Shown piece by piece: positions 25,746 to 38,469 of a stretch of DNA of 64,000 nt. Position 1 is the stretch's first letter. Each line of letters begins with the position of its first letter. The notes under the pieces are model-generated. The model worked only from the letters and a program-made list of their open reading frames with translations, had not been told where the DNA came from and did no database searches. A program made the position numbers and the translations under genes. The stretch is taken from positions 5,904,363 to 5,968,362 of the forward strand of contig JAQFVV010006246.1 in the NCBI GenBank assembly GCA_028023455.1, given 5' to 3'. Source of the DNA: Epiperipatus broadwayi. Its lineage: Eukaryota > Onychophora > Udeonychophora > Euonychophora > Peripatidae.

Positions 25746-26152
25746 CTGACAATTGTTTGTTGTCAGAGCATCTGAAAGTTGTTATCAGTTTTCTCTCAAA
25801 TGAATTTCAATAAATAGTGAGAACTTTGTTATTACTGAAAATTATCAGATTCACTGACGTAATTCTCTATCTGGCCTGTTGATATTATTGGCTATTTATT
25901 TTTTATTGTTATTTTATTGGTCAGTTTTATAGCAGTCGAATCTGGTCTTGATAATATTGCAATAAGGGCAAATCCATTATTTGAGAGTAAGCTTCTATCA
26001 ATTAGGATGAATTCACAACAATAGGAAAATTTATTAAACAATTTTTTCATTGAAAGTCAATTCAACTTATTACCTTCAGTGCTGAAACTTTATTCAAAAT
26101 CACAAGCAATAAAACATTCAATTTTTGTAAAGGAACTTTTTTTTTGTTTCTG

Positions 26153-26293
26153 TAATTAAAATATTAAGCCAATAAACATCACATGACCACCATATCTTAT
26201 GCTTGTGTATAACTGTTGTTAAAACAGTTATACACAAGCATACGTATAGTGGCATACGTATAGTGAGATTTGCCTGTTTTAATTAAAATATTA
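26153..26293. repeat. Hairpin retroposon family H, internally deleted, with 14-bp target duplication
   Basis: The element 26167-26279 starts AGCCAATAAACATCACATGA and ends near TTGCCTGTT. It is flanked by identical 14-mers TAATTAAAATATTA at 26153-26166 and 26280-26293. It contains a perfect 19-bp inverted repeat (26199-26217 with 26223-26241, loop of 5). The words ACATCACATGACCACCAT and TTGCCTGTTTT tie it to the elements at 15355, 29386 and 41035. Confidence 0.85.
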
Positions 26294-26559
26294 CTTTTAT
26301 CATTGTTATTCAACAAATATAAAATAATAATTTTTAAAGTATATTTTGATATCAGAAGCAAAAAGTGCTTCTATAAGTAATATTATATGTACACACAAAA
26401 AAGTAAATTTTTATCCATTTTTTTTTTTTCCAAATGACAAAAGAAAATAAATGATAGGTACAAGAAAATTATACAACCCAACATTTGTTTATATGACAGA
26501 TAAGAATTAAATATTATGCATATTTTCATTGTTAGATTTAAGTGTAATAAATATTATAC
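26294..26559. other. No recognisable feature
   Basis: AT-rich spacer between the hairpin element and the truncated LINE. Confidence 0.3.
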
Positions 26560-27880
26560 CAAATAATTACCAGGTTTTCAGAATCTTCCAAACTCACCTT
26601 TAATCCCAATAAATCATCAACATGGAGAATAAGCACTGGAAAAAAAATTCAATCAGATTATTTGGCTGAGCCACAGAATTTTCTTGGCCTCCCAATATTT
26701 AAATCACAAATTGTTATGTCATACCATTTGCAGAACTTAATCATTGAATCAGCATTCAAGACAGTGCAAGCCCTATCTAAGGTTTATCTGTCATTGCAGG
26801 GGAAGATAGCACTGATTAACATCAAAATCATGACAAAGATAAGCTACTACCTCCTGATAATGACAGTCACTAAGACCTTCAATACAAAAATCAACAAGCT
26901 GTGTGTGCAACTGTTGTGGAAAGGCAGATTTGCTCCAATAAGTATTAGAAAGATACAATTCCATCGGAAAATGCAATGGCATGCCGCTCCACTCTACTGA
27001 AACTCTATATTACCAAAAGACACACTCATTAGTGTTCAACCTCAACAAAAAATTACTCAAAAAACAGTTGTATTACAAATAGATCCCACGGATACTCTCC
27101 CCCCTCCATCCAAAATTACATGGCTTAACAAACTCATATCTCATTTGATGCACACCAATGGATCCTCTGTAGAAGCTTTCAGAAAAAAGCTAACCATATG
27201 GGAAGCACAAAATATCCTTAAACTGAAATCCCACACTGCTCACCCTAGTTTAGGATGTGGCAATTATAAAATAACAACTATATTAAAATTTTTAATGATG
27301 GAACCTAAGTTTTTGGATTTCCTCATTAAAATAAATCTAAACTCAATGCAGACTAACTGGTTTTTACAACACAAGAAATACTTCAGGAAAATAAACCCTC
27401 TATGCCACAACTGCGGTAGAAGTGATGAGACATTCGACCATCTTATTCAAACTTGTATAGCTTTCCAAAATATAAAAAACATAATTGCGCACAACTGCCT
27501 GATTGATCCATATAGAATTCTCAATATCAAAGATTTTGTAATGTCAAGGGACTTCCCAATTATAAGATTATCCGTTTTTCTCACTTATTCCATGTGGATC
27601 GCAAGATGCAAACAAAAGTTCACCTGCCCCTCTCCCAAGACAGAAGACATTTTCATAGAGACTATGAAGAAAATCCAAAATAAGGATAAAGTCCTTGCCT
27701 CAAAATTTCTTATAGAAAACACCTGGAATCTCTTCAACTTCCCAAACATACATATCCAAGTGTGAATAATTAATTGTTCCAGCAGGCTTACAGTAACTTT
27801 CATAACAGACCAAATTTGACAAGGTTTCATGGCTTTCTCATTATGTAACAAAATGTAATAAAAATTTAACAATAAATATA
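26560..27880 (+). pseudogene. 5'-truncated LINE (L1/Tx1-type) reverse transcriptase C-terminus
   Basis: One frame runs from about 26560 to the stop at 27763-27765, with a single in-frame TGA at 26998-27000. It begins in the RT thumb region: NPNKSSTWRISTG, then NFLGLPIFKSQ, SLQGKIALINIKIMTKISYY and KINKLCVQLLWKG, the typical post-catalytic block of L1/Tx1-clade elements. The catalytic YADD part lies upstream and is missing. Further on, the zinc-knuckle-like CHNCGRSDETFDHLIQTC at about 27400-27460 is the C-terminal Cys-His motif of many LINE ORF2 proteins. A short 3'UTR with AATAAA-like signals follows, ending in A-rich DNA. 5' truncation is usual for LINE insertions. The near-open frame suggests a fairly young insertion. 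Confidence 0.85.
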
Positions 27881-28489
27881 AATTTATTCAATCATTAATT
27901 TATTCTAAAAAAAGAAACTTAAATTGATACTAATTTACTTATGTCACATTTTATTAGTTCAATTCTGCTTCTATACCTCTGAAAATTTAATTAAGAAAAA
28001 ATTGTAAATAAACAAAAAAACAACAACGTCTTTTTAATAGTAAAATGACAAAAATTAGTATAAAAAATAAAAGAAATAATTAATATATATCTGCGAATTA
28101 TAAGAATTATATATATAAAAAAAGAGATTTGATTGTTATTATTATTTTTAATACAATAAAAATGTTGATTGAAACTAAAAAAAAAAACTATCCATAAGAA
28201 AAAATTTTGTATCAGAATTTTTGATTTATTAAAGATAAATGTTAAAAACATAATTAAAAAAATGATGGATACATATTTTTTATAACATGTATATCTACGG
28301 CTCTGAATTTGGGATGAAAAAATGTTATAGGATAGATATGAAAAACAGATATATGAATAACAGATGGTTAAAGATATATATGTGTGTGTATAATGTAATA
28401 ATATATTGAAGATTGATCTTTATATAATAATTGAACTCTTTAGTTTTATATTTATAGTTACAAAACTTAAAATCTTTTGAGTTTATAAA
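27881..28489. other. No recognisable feature
   Basis: Very AT-rich; the minus-strand frames of 83-86 codons are low-complexity (Ile/Phe/Asn) and are not considered genes. Confidence 0.3.
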
Positions 28490-30350
28490 AGTAATTTCAG
28501 TTTGTTCCACAATTCTTTTAGTACTGCAAATGAAAAGGATCAACTGAAATACAACCAATATTTTACATATACACATAAATAGTTATATTAAATATGAAGT
28601 TTCTTTATACTTTAATCATATTACTCTTTAAACCCAGATTAAACAATGAAACAAACAAAATATACTTCCAGAATATTATATAAAGATTAAGGTTAAATTT
28701 ATTTTAAATTTATCTAATTTTCTCCTTGGTTAATTTTATTTATATTTAAGCAAATATGTTCTAAACTAAACAAGTATATAAACAAATAACTAGATATAAT
28801 AAAATTAAATTTACGATCTGAAAATTCCCGATTGTTGCACATTTCTTAAATGAATAATTTATATAAACACATTTTATAATTTATGAAGTAATAATAATAA
28901 TAAAAGTATTATGCAATATTTATAGTTCAAAGATCCTAGTGATTTTTATTCAACTCAATGCAAAGACAATCCATGATGCAAAACATATTTAAAGTTCAAA
29001 GGTGTAATTATAAGCTCATAAAGTTATTAAAGTAAGTATTTTTTAATAATATATCTTTAGTAAATCTTGGCAATATTAATATTTCCATTGTTATATAAAA
29101 TAAATATTATTTATTCTTTTAAACAAATTAAATATTTTTAATAATTTAAGTTATTATATATTCTGTTCAATATTCACTTAGTTGTTTATGGTACACAATA
29201 CATATTTTAAAATTCCATGCCATAGAGCATTGCATACTTTCCTCCAGTTTTATTATATAGTACTTCAAGATAATTTTATTTCAGATTGTTACAGACTTTT
29301 TGAAATATTATGTCTTTTGATGCCAACATTAATTTTTATCTAGCCTCCATTGCTAGACTTCAAATTTACTATTAAATTTTATATAAACAGGCAAAAGTCT
29401 CCATACAGTATTGCCACTCAGTACAAGCCAGAGTAATCAATGGATGCCAGAAGGCTTGTGCATAAAATCCCCATCTAGTGTCTACTCATCCAATATCCCC
29501 AGACAAGTTTCTGACTGGTGGCTGAACTAGTTTTTAGCTTGATTACTCTGGCTTGCACTGAGTGGCAATATTGTATGGAGAGTTTTTCCTGTTTTAACAA
29601 CAGTTATAAGCAAGCATAAGAAATGGTGATCATGTGATGTTTACTGGCTTAAATTTTATATATAATGTTTGAAAATTTTCTTACTAAAACACAAAATGAG
29701 AGAGCTCAATTTTAACACACAGGCATTTCATATAAATTTTCCAATCATGAAATATGTCACCAATCTGGATATTGTAACCAACTGATCTGCTTAATTTTAC
29801 AATTGTTTATTATGACATATTATTATTTCACTTAACAAAGAGTTTTTTGAATACATCGGTGACCCCAAATAAAATGTTTTATTTAAACTTTTAAAATAAA
29901 TATATTTAAAAATAAAATACTAGCATAATGAATTTACAATTTTTAAAACTATCGTTTTAAAAATAAATAAATACTTTTATATACTTATTTATTTAATATA
30001 GTATATTATAAATTTTAATTAACAATTACAATAATTATACAAAATAATAATGTTACTCTTATATACGTGCGATCTGAAATTATTTGATCTGTTTTAACAA
30101 AAATGCTTGTACAAATGCACACACACACATACACGAAATAATTTAATATTTGTTTATCCATGTTTGTGTGCTGATTCCTGAATACATGCAGTAACATGGG
30201 ATATAAATAAATAATATATTAATAAAATGAATCTATTGGCATGTATTTTAATTTATGCAACCTTTCTATCACAAAGTATTAATTTAATTGCAACAAACAT
30301 TCTATTATTATATTACTTATTAAAAAAAATTAAGATCAATAAAAAAACAC
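28490..30350 (+). repeat. 1.9-kb direct repeat R2, copy 1
   Basis: Collinear with 40591-42390: from TTTCAGTTTGTTCCA, through ACCCAGATTAAACAA, TTAGTTTCTCCTTGGTTAATT-like words and AAAGTATTATGCAATATTTA, to ATGAATCTATTGGCA and beyond. By eye most positions agree with scattered substitutions. No coding motif. The copy is interrupted by a family-H hairpin element at 29386-29648, absent from copy 2. Confidence 0.85.
29372..29662. repeat. Hairpin retroposon family H, full element with 14-bp target duplication
   Basis: The element 29386-29648 (263 bp) is flanked by exact 14-mers TTAAATTTTATATA at 29372-29385 and 29649-29662. The equivalent site in the other R2 copy (near 41735-41750) has one copy of that word and no insert. 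Internal arms CTCCATACAGTATTGCCACT / AGTGGCAATATTGTATGGAG and GCCAGAGTAATCAA / TTGATTACTCTGGC can form a hairpin. An extra single-stranded part follows the right arm (CAGTTATAAGCAAGCATAAG to GTGATCATGTGATGTTTACT). Confidence 0.9.
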
Positions 30351-33300
30351 AAATGTCATTATTTTATATTCTGCTGTATTGTCAATAATCCTGCATCAAT
30401 AATATACATCAAGTGATCATTTCAAAACAACTAACAATAAATAAAATAATGAATTATTTTTTTTAGGAAGACAATAATTCTAATTTTGCCTAACCAAAGA
30501 TTGTACATTGTCTTTTACTTACGCAAAAACAACAACAAAAAAATCAATCTATATATGTTACAACAGTGAATTTATTCAAAATTTAATTCTAAACCCTATC
30601 ATTAGTTTTACTTTCGTTATATCTCAAATTATTCATTTTTCTCATTTCTCTATAATTAAATTACATAATCATTTCTATACCATAAAATATACTCTATTAC
30701 ATTTACAATATATATATATATATTGTTACGTATACCTCCAACACCCCTCCAATACCTAGTACCCACCATGAAGCTCAACCCTAATTCAAGACCCATGGTT
30801 TAGTGTTACTTATTAATTACCAGATTAGTAAACATTAGGGCACACAAATTGATAAATCAATAACTACAATATACATTTAAAATCCTAGCCTAAACAAAAA
30901 TCTAAACTAAATCTATCAAACAGACGCGACAATTAATAGCTTACAACCATTATTATTAAATGTGATGTTATGATTGCAAACGACACCGCGATCAATAAAT
31001 AAATTAATAATATTAATTAAAGTAGAGAAAAAGCAAATAATAAAAAAAAAATCTTATTGCTATTAACAAATCATTTACATTAATACTTAGTAAAGATGAT
31101 GTTAACAATGAAGTAAAAGAATAAGCATAAACATGCTAGTGTGGAACAACGAGCTTTTTTTAAAAAGGGGAATAGAAAAAAAATCTATTACCAGCTGAAG
31201 AACCTACAATTTCTTACATGAAAGAGTTGAAGTTAAAGTTTGAAGACAAGTGTATTAATCAAAACTCATATATAAATATTCAAAAAAGCAAGAGTAAACG
31301 TAAAGAACTCAATACAATTAAATAATGAATTCAAAATTAAAGACTTCCTAAGTAAAGTAGAAGTATTTGAATTTCTAAAATTATCATTAATTCACCATTA
31401 TAGGTCACAAAACCTAGATCTGAAAGTATTCAATAAGATAAGAAACATTGACAATACTCCACTGGAAACAAATTACTAAAGCAAATATAATTAATAGTGA
31501 AAGCAAACATGCAGTGCTAAATGCAAGAAATACATCAGGGAAAGAAGGTCATCATCCATGCAACTATGTCTTGTCAAGACTAAAATGGAATTGGCTCATC
31601 ACTTCACACTAGTACCTACAAAAAATCAAGCCGATTCATAATTAATTCATCATATAACTCTCCACTTCAACTCACCAATTCTAAGGCTATTAAAGATAAC
31701 CTACCTGAAGGATATTTTACCTGGAGGATATTTTAAAACATTTACAAACTATCTATGTGTAAATGAATCACCATGGATTACTGGAACAAGCCATTAGGAC
31801 ATTTTCTACATAAACTTTAAAGCCAAATTAAAGTTAACATCATCTACATTATTTATTTGTACATTAGATATAATTTTGTTTTTTCTTTAAAGGTTTAATC
31901 TTAATGTTGGCAAGTAATATAAAGAAGAAATACCTTCATTCATAATATAAGCTTAACAAAATAAAATCTATGATGTACACTTGATTATATAATAATTCGA
32001 TCCATATCATAGGGAAAAGGTAAGACATTACCTAATATGTACATACTTTAAACCTGATATATTCGCAACACATATACTTTATTTGTTTATTTCAATGCTT
32101 GTGTTAACTGTTTCTTTTTTCATATTTTCTTTTCATATCTCATTAATTATTTATGTCATGAATGGTCTTTTTCATTTACAGTACAAACATCGTACATAAG
32201 ATGGGGATCCTAAACCATCATGATATCATATAGAAATATAAAAGATTAAATTAATCAAATAAATGTGGGGAAATTTTATATATAGTATTGTGCCAGTCAG
32301 ATGATGTATGTTGGTTTAACTCAGTTCGAATACTAGGCGAAAGTACCTCGAGGCCACCCATACGCAAGATATTAAATCAAGAATACTATGACCTCTGCCC
32401 TCTTCACCTATTACTGTCTAATTATGAACCAACAACATTATCTGAGACATACATAAATTATTTGCTCACCCGACCCAAACTTAGCATCAGGGGAGAGACA
32501 TGGACAAGAATACTTATGGAACTAAATTGTTAAATGTGCATAAAAGTACTACAAACAATGTGTTTTGCATGCCTGGATCATTGGAAAAGTAAAATAAAGC
32601 ATTAAAATAAAATTAAAAAAACTCAAGCTTTTTAGTTAAATAAGATATTTAATTAATGACTTTAAAATGTTAATAATGTTTTAATGGCTTCCGCTATTTC
32701 CCTGTGGATTAATGAAAAACAAATCAGACAATAAAAACGGATATAAACGCTATAATATTTTTGCGGTCTAAGTCTTTTCTTCCCAATTTTAATAAAATTG
32801 TCAACTCAAATCTCCTCAATAAAGCACAATAAAAAAATCTTTTGCAAAGCATTTCTAATTGCTTTGCGCTAAAAACAGTTGAAAATTATTTAAGATGTAT
32901 ATAGCTAAATAAGATATACGTAATGAGCTAATGGCGGACAAAAGAGGTGTTATCGAGGAGATCAAGTTGGCAAACAAAGGAAACTTACTCGTATTGAATT
33001 TACAAACATAAATGAAAACTGGAAAGATATTTTAAATAAAAAATTAACCTTTACTTACACCGCAATGGAATACGAAGTATTGATAACATGTTAGCCAAGA
33101 GGAATAGCACAGGAAAAGGGTTAAATATAAATAGATAGATGATCACACAATATATATAAATCTAAGATTAGGCTAATAAAAATAATTACGTTACAAATAT
33201 AATTAAATAAAACAATTCAGAAATATACTACAAAAATGCAATTTAGAAAGGTATGATCAAAAAGGGTAGAATAGTAAATAGTTCATGAGGAGAGATACGA

Positions 33301-33639
33301 TTACCGTCCTGATTCCTTGGTCCTGTTCCATGACATTCAGGGCTTGATCCATCTGTCGATAGGTATTTGTCCAGACAAGGAACATTGAAATACGTAGCAT
33401 TCTTTCAAGAAAAGTACCACAGACACAGCACAGAGTTCAGATTAATATTGGTTAGATACTACGGCATTTTGATGGTTTTTAGAAACCCCAGCGGCAGGCA
33501 AAGCTATTTGCCTAACCGCCAAACATAATCAAATCCATCAAATTCATATGACTTTTAACTTGTGGCATGTTAATACTTCTCCATGATTTGGAGGATGAGA
33601 GTTAAATAACTTTTTGGAACCAAAATCTCAATGAGAAGC
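30351..33639. other. Unassigned region, possibly an LTR-element remnant
   Basis: A sharp boundary lies at 30723, where (TA)n is followed by TGTTACGTATACCTCC. TGTTACG-type starts (and CGTAACA ends) are common in Ty3/gypsy LTRs, but no pol motif or matching second LTR was found. Segments 32280-32540 and 33280-33520 are less AT-rich than their surroundings. The 81-codon frame at 32288-32533 matches nothing known. Segment 31150-31800 looks like decayed coding sequence without a recognisable domain. Confidence 0.3.
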
Positions 33640-33862
33640 AAAATCTGGGAAAACTGAATGAATTCTCCCAAAGAGAAATCTGAAAAAGCAAGAAAGAGAA
33701 ATCTGAATGAATTTTCTAAAGAAAAATCTCAAAAGCACGCACAAGAAAAATCTGAATGAATTCTCTCTAAAGAGAAATCTCAACAGGAAAGGCAAAATCT
33801 CAATGAATTCTCCAAAGAGAAATCTGACTGAAAAGCAAGCAGTTGAAATCTCTAATAGGAAA
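33640..33862 (+). repeat. Minisatellite of ~50-bp units
   Basis: At least four imperfect units built from AAATCTGAATGAATTCTC, CAAAGAGAAATCT and GAAAAGCAAGCA. The two overlapping frames on opposite strands here simply translate the repeat. Confidence 0.8.
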
Positions 33863-33864
33863 AA

Positions 33865-34049
33865 GGCCAAGTCTTTTGTTCTCTCTCCTATTTATACATT
33901 TTTTGTAAGCTACCTTCTATTGTTTTGCGTATGATCTTAGATCTTGATAGGCCAAGTCTTTTGTTCTCTCTCCTATTTATACATTTTTTGTAAGCTACCT
34001 TCTATTGTTTTGCGTATGATCTTAGATCTTGATAAGCCCCCCCCCCCCC
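33865..34049. repeat. Perfect 85-bp tandem duplication plus poly-C run
   Basis: Positions 33865-33949 recur at 33950-34034 with essentially no change (starts GGCCAAGTCTTTTGTTCTCT, ends TTAGATCTTGATA). On the minus strand each unit has a TATA-box-like TGTATAAATAGGAGAGAG. A run of 13 C follows at 34037-34049. The duplication must be recent. Confidence 0.9.
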
Positions 34050-35211
34050 TTTGTTTCAAGGTAACATTTTCTAAAAATAACTTTTACTTTTTTAATCTAA
34101 ATTTCTTTCTTTAAACTTTGAATTTTATTAATTAAAAATGAAAAAGAAGGCCATCTTTAATTTGCCTTGAATGGGCTAATTAATTAAAAACATACATTCT
34201 TTTAGAAAATGTTGGCAGGCTTATCTCAAAATAAAATCATACACCATATTTTAACAAGATTTTAAAAAGAAAAAATATATTCTTATTTCTTTTAATAAAA
34301 TAAGCATTTTATTTCAGCAGAATTTTGCATTAACTCATATATATATACTTGACATATATATATGTTTGACTAATAGGTTTTACAAGTAATTTTTATTAAC
34401 AGAAATTTAATCTTGGAATGGAATTTATTTAATATGAAATATTTAAATGCAAATACAAATTTAATAAACGTAATTAATTTTAGCTTTAATGCAAAACCCT
34501 GCTGATATTGGGCTATAAACTTAATTTAAGTCTACAATACTGATTAAGTTTATAGGAGGCTGTGAAGCATGGATCGGACTTTCAGATCCATTGCTTCAGT
34601 ATGAAGATTATTTAAGTTAATCAGGATGTCAAGTTGCTATTCTTTGTGTGATCAGGGTTTGGGATAATGTTAGAAATCAAGTATAAACAAAAAATAAACA
34701 CAAACACTTAAGAAAATGTTTCACAATTTTGTTTTAAATTTTTCTCTGTTTAAATAGTAATTACTGTAAGTATAACTATTAAATTTATTTAAACATTAAA
34801 GTACAATTCTTACTTTGCTATTTTGTAGTCATATTTTAATTAGTCATATTCTTCCACATATTTATGATCATTACATGTGTTTATACATGATATCATATCC
34901 ACTCTCATGAGCAAATATATGTTTATTTTACACCTACTCATATTCCAGTAATACAAATATAACCTGAACCAGATGATCATGCAAATTCTCCCTGGGTTCA
35001 AAATCCGGAATAGTGGAAGTGAAGTGCAATATGGATGAGGTAAATTAAGTGCAGAGTTAATATTTAGTTAGTTCTTAATCTCTCCTCTCCTAGGTATAAA
35101 TTCAATGTGTGCAGGGTATGCAAAAGTATGATAACAAAGATGTACTTTTTTGTCCATCATTAGGAACCCATCAGTCTATATGCAAAATAGGAAATGTCCA
35201 TTTTATTTTAT
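34050..35211. other. No recognisable feature
   Basis: AT-rich spacer. A short segment near 34490-34680 is somewhat less AT-rich but has no open frame of note. Confidence 0.3.
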
Positions 35212-36529
35212 ATATATATATATTGTGACAGGATGGAAAAGATGGGGTGGTCATATCTTGGGTGATGGAAAATCATCATCAACCCTAAGTAAATTGAATA
35301 TTTCAAATAAAGAAACAATATATAATTATTATCGGTAAAGATATTAAAGTGAGAAGATATTAAGTAATGTTAATATCCAAAAATATATAAGCAATGTTTT
35401 ATGTTACAACAAAAGAACATGAGAGAAAAATCTCTGAGAGATCATTGATAAATTTGTGAGCGATCAGCCACTCCTCAGAGCAACCAAAATAATTAACCAT
35501 CAGCCAGCATTATAACAAGTCAAACTAATTATTAGTAATGACTAATACTCAAACTACCATTCATCATCATGAAAGATTCATCAATTAAACTAAAAGTAAA
35601 TGAATAGTCCATCCTATGGCTGGATTTGAAAAATACAAAATATAAATCAACAGTCAATCTGGTGACTGGATTGTAAATGGATGTTCTGTAGACTGGTTAA
35701 CTAATGAGCTTTTGCCAGATTGGGGCATTTATTAAAACATTAATTTGGATGCACCAACTAAGTGCTAATCAATCAGAATACATAATCATAAAAGTAATAA
35801 TGCTGGAACATTAAAATCATCAATGTTCTAACCACATTACCATTAATGTACTGGCCATCTATAAAATTAATTTATAATAAGACTAAAAATAAAATGTAAT
35901 GCAGGGGTTTTGAAGAATATAATTTTTGCACCAAGCTAAGATAATGTCATACTGGCTGCTCCTAAAGCACTTAATACATCTCCATTTATATATTCATCCC
36001 ATGCTCAAATCTAGCTCAGAGAACATAAGCTCTATTACTGTTTGTGATCAAGAGATGATGGAAACAGACATTCTAAAAATATTTAGAACTAATGGAATAA
36101 TTTTTAACAACTTAATATAAGTTTATTAATAACAATAATGAAAAAATTGAAATTAAGGTCTATATGGCTATACATGAAATTAACCTTTCTGATTTTGATT
36201 AATATACCAATAATAAAACAAATTACCACATCATGATTTACAGTATTCAAATTATTACATTGATTTACAATACTTTTTAAGAGATTTCTATAATATACAA
36301 GGAATACATTTCAATTGATATTCAACAATGACAAAAAATGATTAAATTTTACATGTGTTATACTTGACAAGCATTTATCTATATACACACATACACATAT
36401 GTATGCATGAAATTTCTGAACATATTTGACATCTTATGAAATAATTATCAAAATCTCAAGTTATATAAAAATACAAAAATGATTAAAGTCTCAATTAAAT
36501 GATATACATTTTGCATTCTTGGTTTATTG

Positions 36530-36531
36530 AA

Positions 36532-36572
<41 letters not shown>
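36530..36572 (+). repeat. Compound (CA)n(TA)n microsatellite
   Basis: About 12 CA units followed by about 9 TA units, directly abutting the palindromic element. Similar compound tracts occur at 55662-55692 and, as (TA)n(TG)n, at 56457-56500. Confidence 0.95.
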
Positions 36573-36575
36573 CAC

Positions 36576-36761
36576 AAAACCATAAAACAATACAATACTA
36601 GATTAAATTTTAAAATTTTACCAAAATCCTTACACAACCATGGTTTAATCTACTACAAATAGACCTTCTCAAGTCTATTTGTAGTAGATGAAACCGTGGT
36701 TGTGTAAGGATTTTGGTAAAATTTTAAAATTTAATCTAGTATTGTATTGTTTTATGGTTTT
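36576..36761. repeat. Near-perfect 186-bp palindrome
   Basis: Left arm 36576-36664 and right arm 36673-36761 pair without gaps (89 bp each) with only two mismatches, around the 8-base loop CTTCTCAA. The outer ends read AAAACCATAAAACAATACAA and its complement. It is inserted in R1 copy B and absent at the equivalent place in copy A. It is probably a foldback/MITE element; the high arm identity implies recent origin or ongoing arm correction. Confidence 0.95.
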
Positions 36762-38469
36762 GCGTTTTTATTTTTGCTAGTATAGTGTTAGACAGGTTTG
36801 GTGTTATATATATATAATTTGCACAGACATGTGATATATCATGATATTTATCTACATAGCATTTGTATTTATCACAATAAAATTATTAAAAATTATTTTT
36901 GAAATTTAATTCTCTTTACTGAATATAGTATTTTTTCTTTAAAATAAGTACTATCAAAGTTTTGATAGTTGATTGATTAATTATCAACACATTTTAAAAT
37001 CTCTTTTTTTTTCAAAAACAAATAAAATCAGTTGTTAACTGACTATTATAAAAATCTGTTTTTAGATTTCTTAGATGGTCAGGGAATTCTCAACTTTTTG
37101 ATTTTAATTCAATGCAAGCAAACCTTACTTGTTTGTTTTACTTTAAGTCACTAAGTTAAAATGTTTTTAAAGTATAACTCACTATATATACATTTATTTG
37201 TACTTCTCTGGTTATAGACACAGCAGGGGGCAGTTAAGGAAAGTAATAATCAGAAAGTTATGATCCAGGTATGTTAGTCTTGATTTAGGTTCCATTCTGT
37301 CTCAGACTTGCAGATTTCAGGCCAGAAAACTGTCTTCTCCATATTTAAGCAGACTAGTGAATATAGAAGTGGGTCAGTTTCATGATTAAAAAATTCAGCA
37401 ATAAATTAGAGCAGCTGCTTCCTTGCATTCTTATATCTTTATGGTAGTCCTCTGTATAATTCTGCCAGACATCTCTGCAGCTAGATTCTGTGGCCATTCT
37501 CTGCTATAGTTACCAACAAACCAGCTAACTCTTCACAAAATATTTTAGCCACATTGCTTCACCAAAAATATTAAGACAAAAACTGTCTTAAAAAATTAAT
37601 AACCAAACTTTGCAGCTGGCCAATTTGAACACCTGCTCAAAATTTGAAAACCAGACCCTTCTAGCCAGCTCTTACAAAAACTGCAAGTCAAACTGAACTG
37701 ATATTTTTATCAGCCCTTTTATAGAATTTGTTTGTGGTGATAACACATTTAATTAAAAAGTTTTTTTTCTTATTTTCTCAAAAAGATCACTAATCTTTTC
37801 AAATCTCTTTTTTTAATTAAAAGCTAATTTTGAAAGCAGTGTTGTAATTTTACCAAAGGTATGATCTACGTGTTTTTACTTAGATAGTAAAATACATAGA
37901 AGCATTAATTAAAAAAGATATTTTATACAAGTCTTTTAATTAAAAGATTTTTCAAAAAGAATAGATAATAGAAATATTTTCAATTATCAGTTCTATTTTA
38001 AACATAAAACACACTTTTTTTAAAATTTAAAAAATCAGAATAAAAATATTAATTTTTATTAGACCTTTTAAAATCTTTATTTCATAATAGAATTTTATTT
38101 TAATTTCAGAGTTATTTAACCATTATTCCAGGATTGTGTAGAAAAATATGTACAAATTTATGTCTGTAATTATTTCTACTTTTCGTTAACTTTATATATA
38201 TATAAATTATTAATCAATGTCTGTATTCCAATTATAATAAAATATATATAATTATTCAAAACAATACAATAAATACATTTATTATTAACACTCGCAAAGT
38301 GTTTGCATAATTAGCTTGAAAGGCTGATATTTGAATGTAATAATTAATACAGTAAAAAAATTTAAAAACAAATATATACTATAATTTAATAGAAGTACTT
38401 TCAACTATCTGAGTAGTCGTTATCAACTAGATTCAAATTGTATTACAAAAAACCATTACAAATGTATAC

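Larger units (their letters stand above)
35212..38206 (-). repeat. Long non-coding interspersed repeat R1, copy B
   Basis: Inverse copy of 12276-14476. It starts after (TA)n with TGTGACAGGATGGAAAAGAT, in the place of the rc of the copy-A end ATTACAATATATA. It is longer than copy A because of insertions, including a CA/TA microsatellite and the palindrome at 36576-36761. It has no coding motif; the short frames at 35150-35338 and 35926-36120 lie within or across the repeat edge. Confidence 0.8.

Noticed and set aside
35150-35338. 62-codon frame across the R1 left boundary
   Set aside because: Half of it is the TA tract and repeat end; the frame is not kept in copy A.
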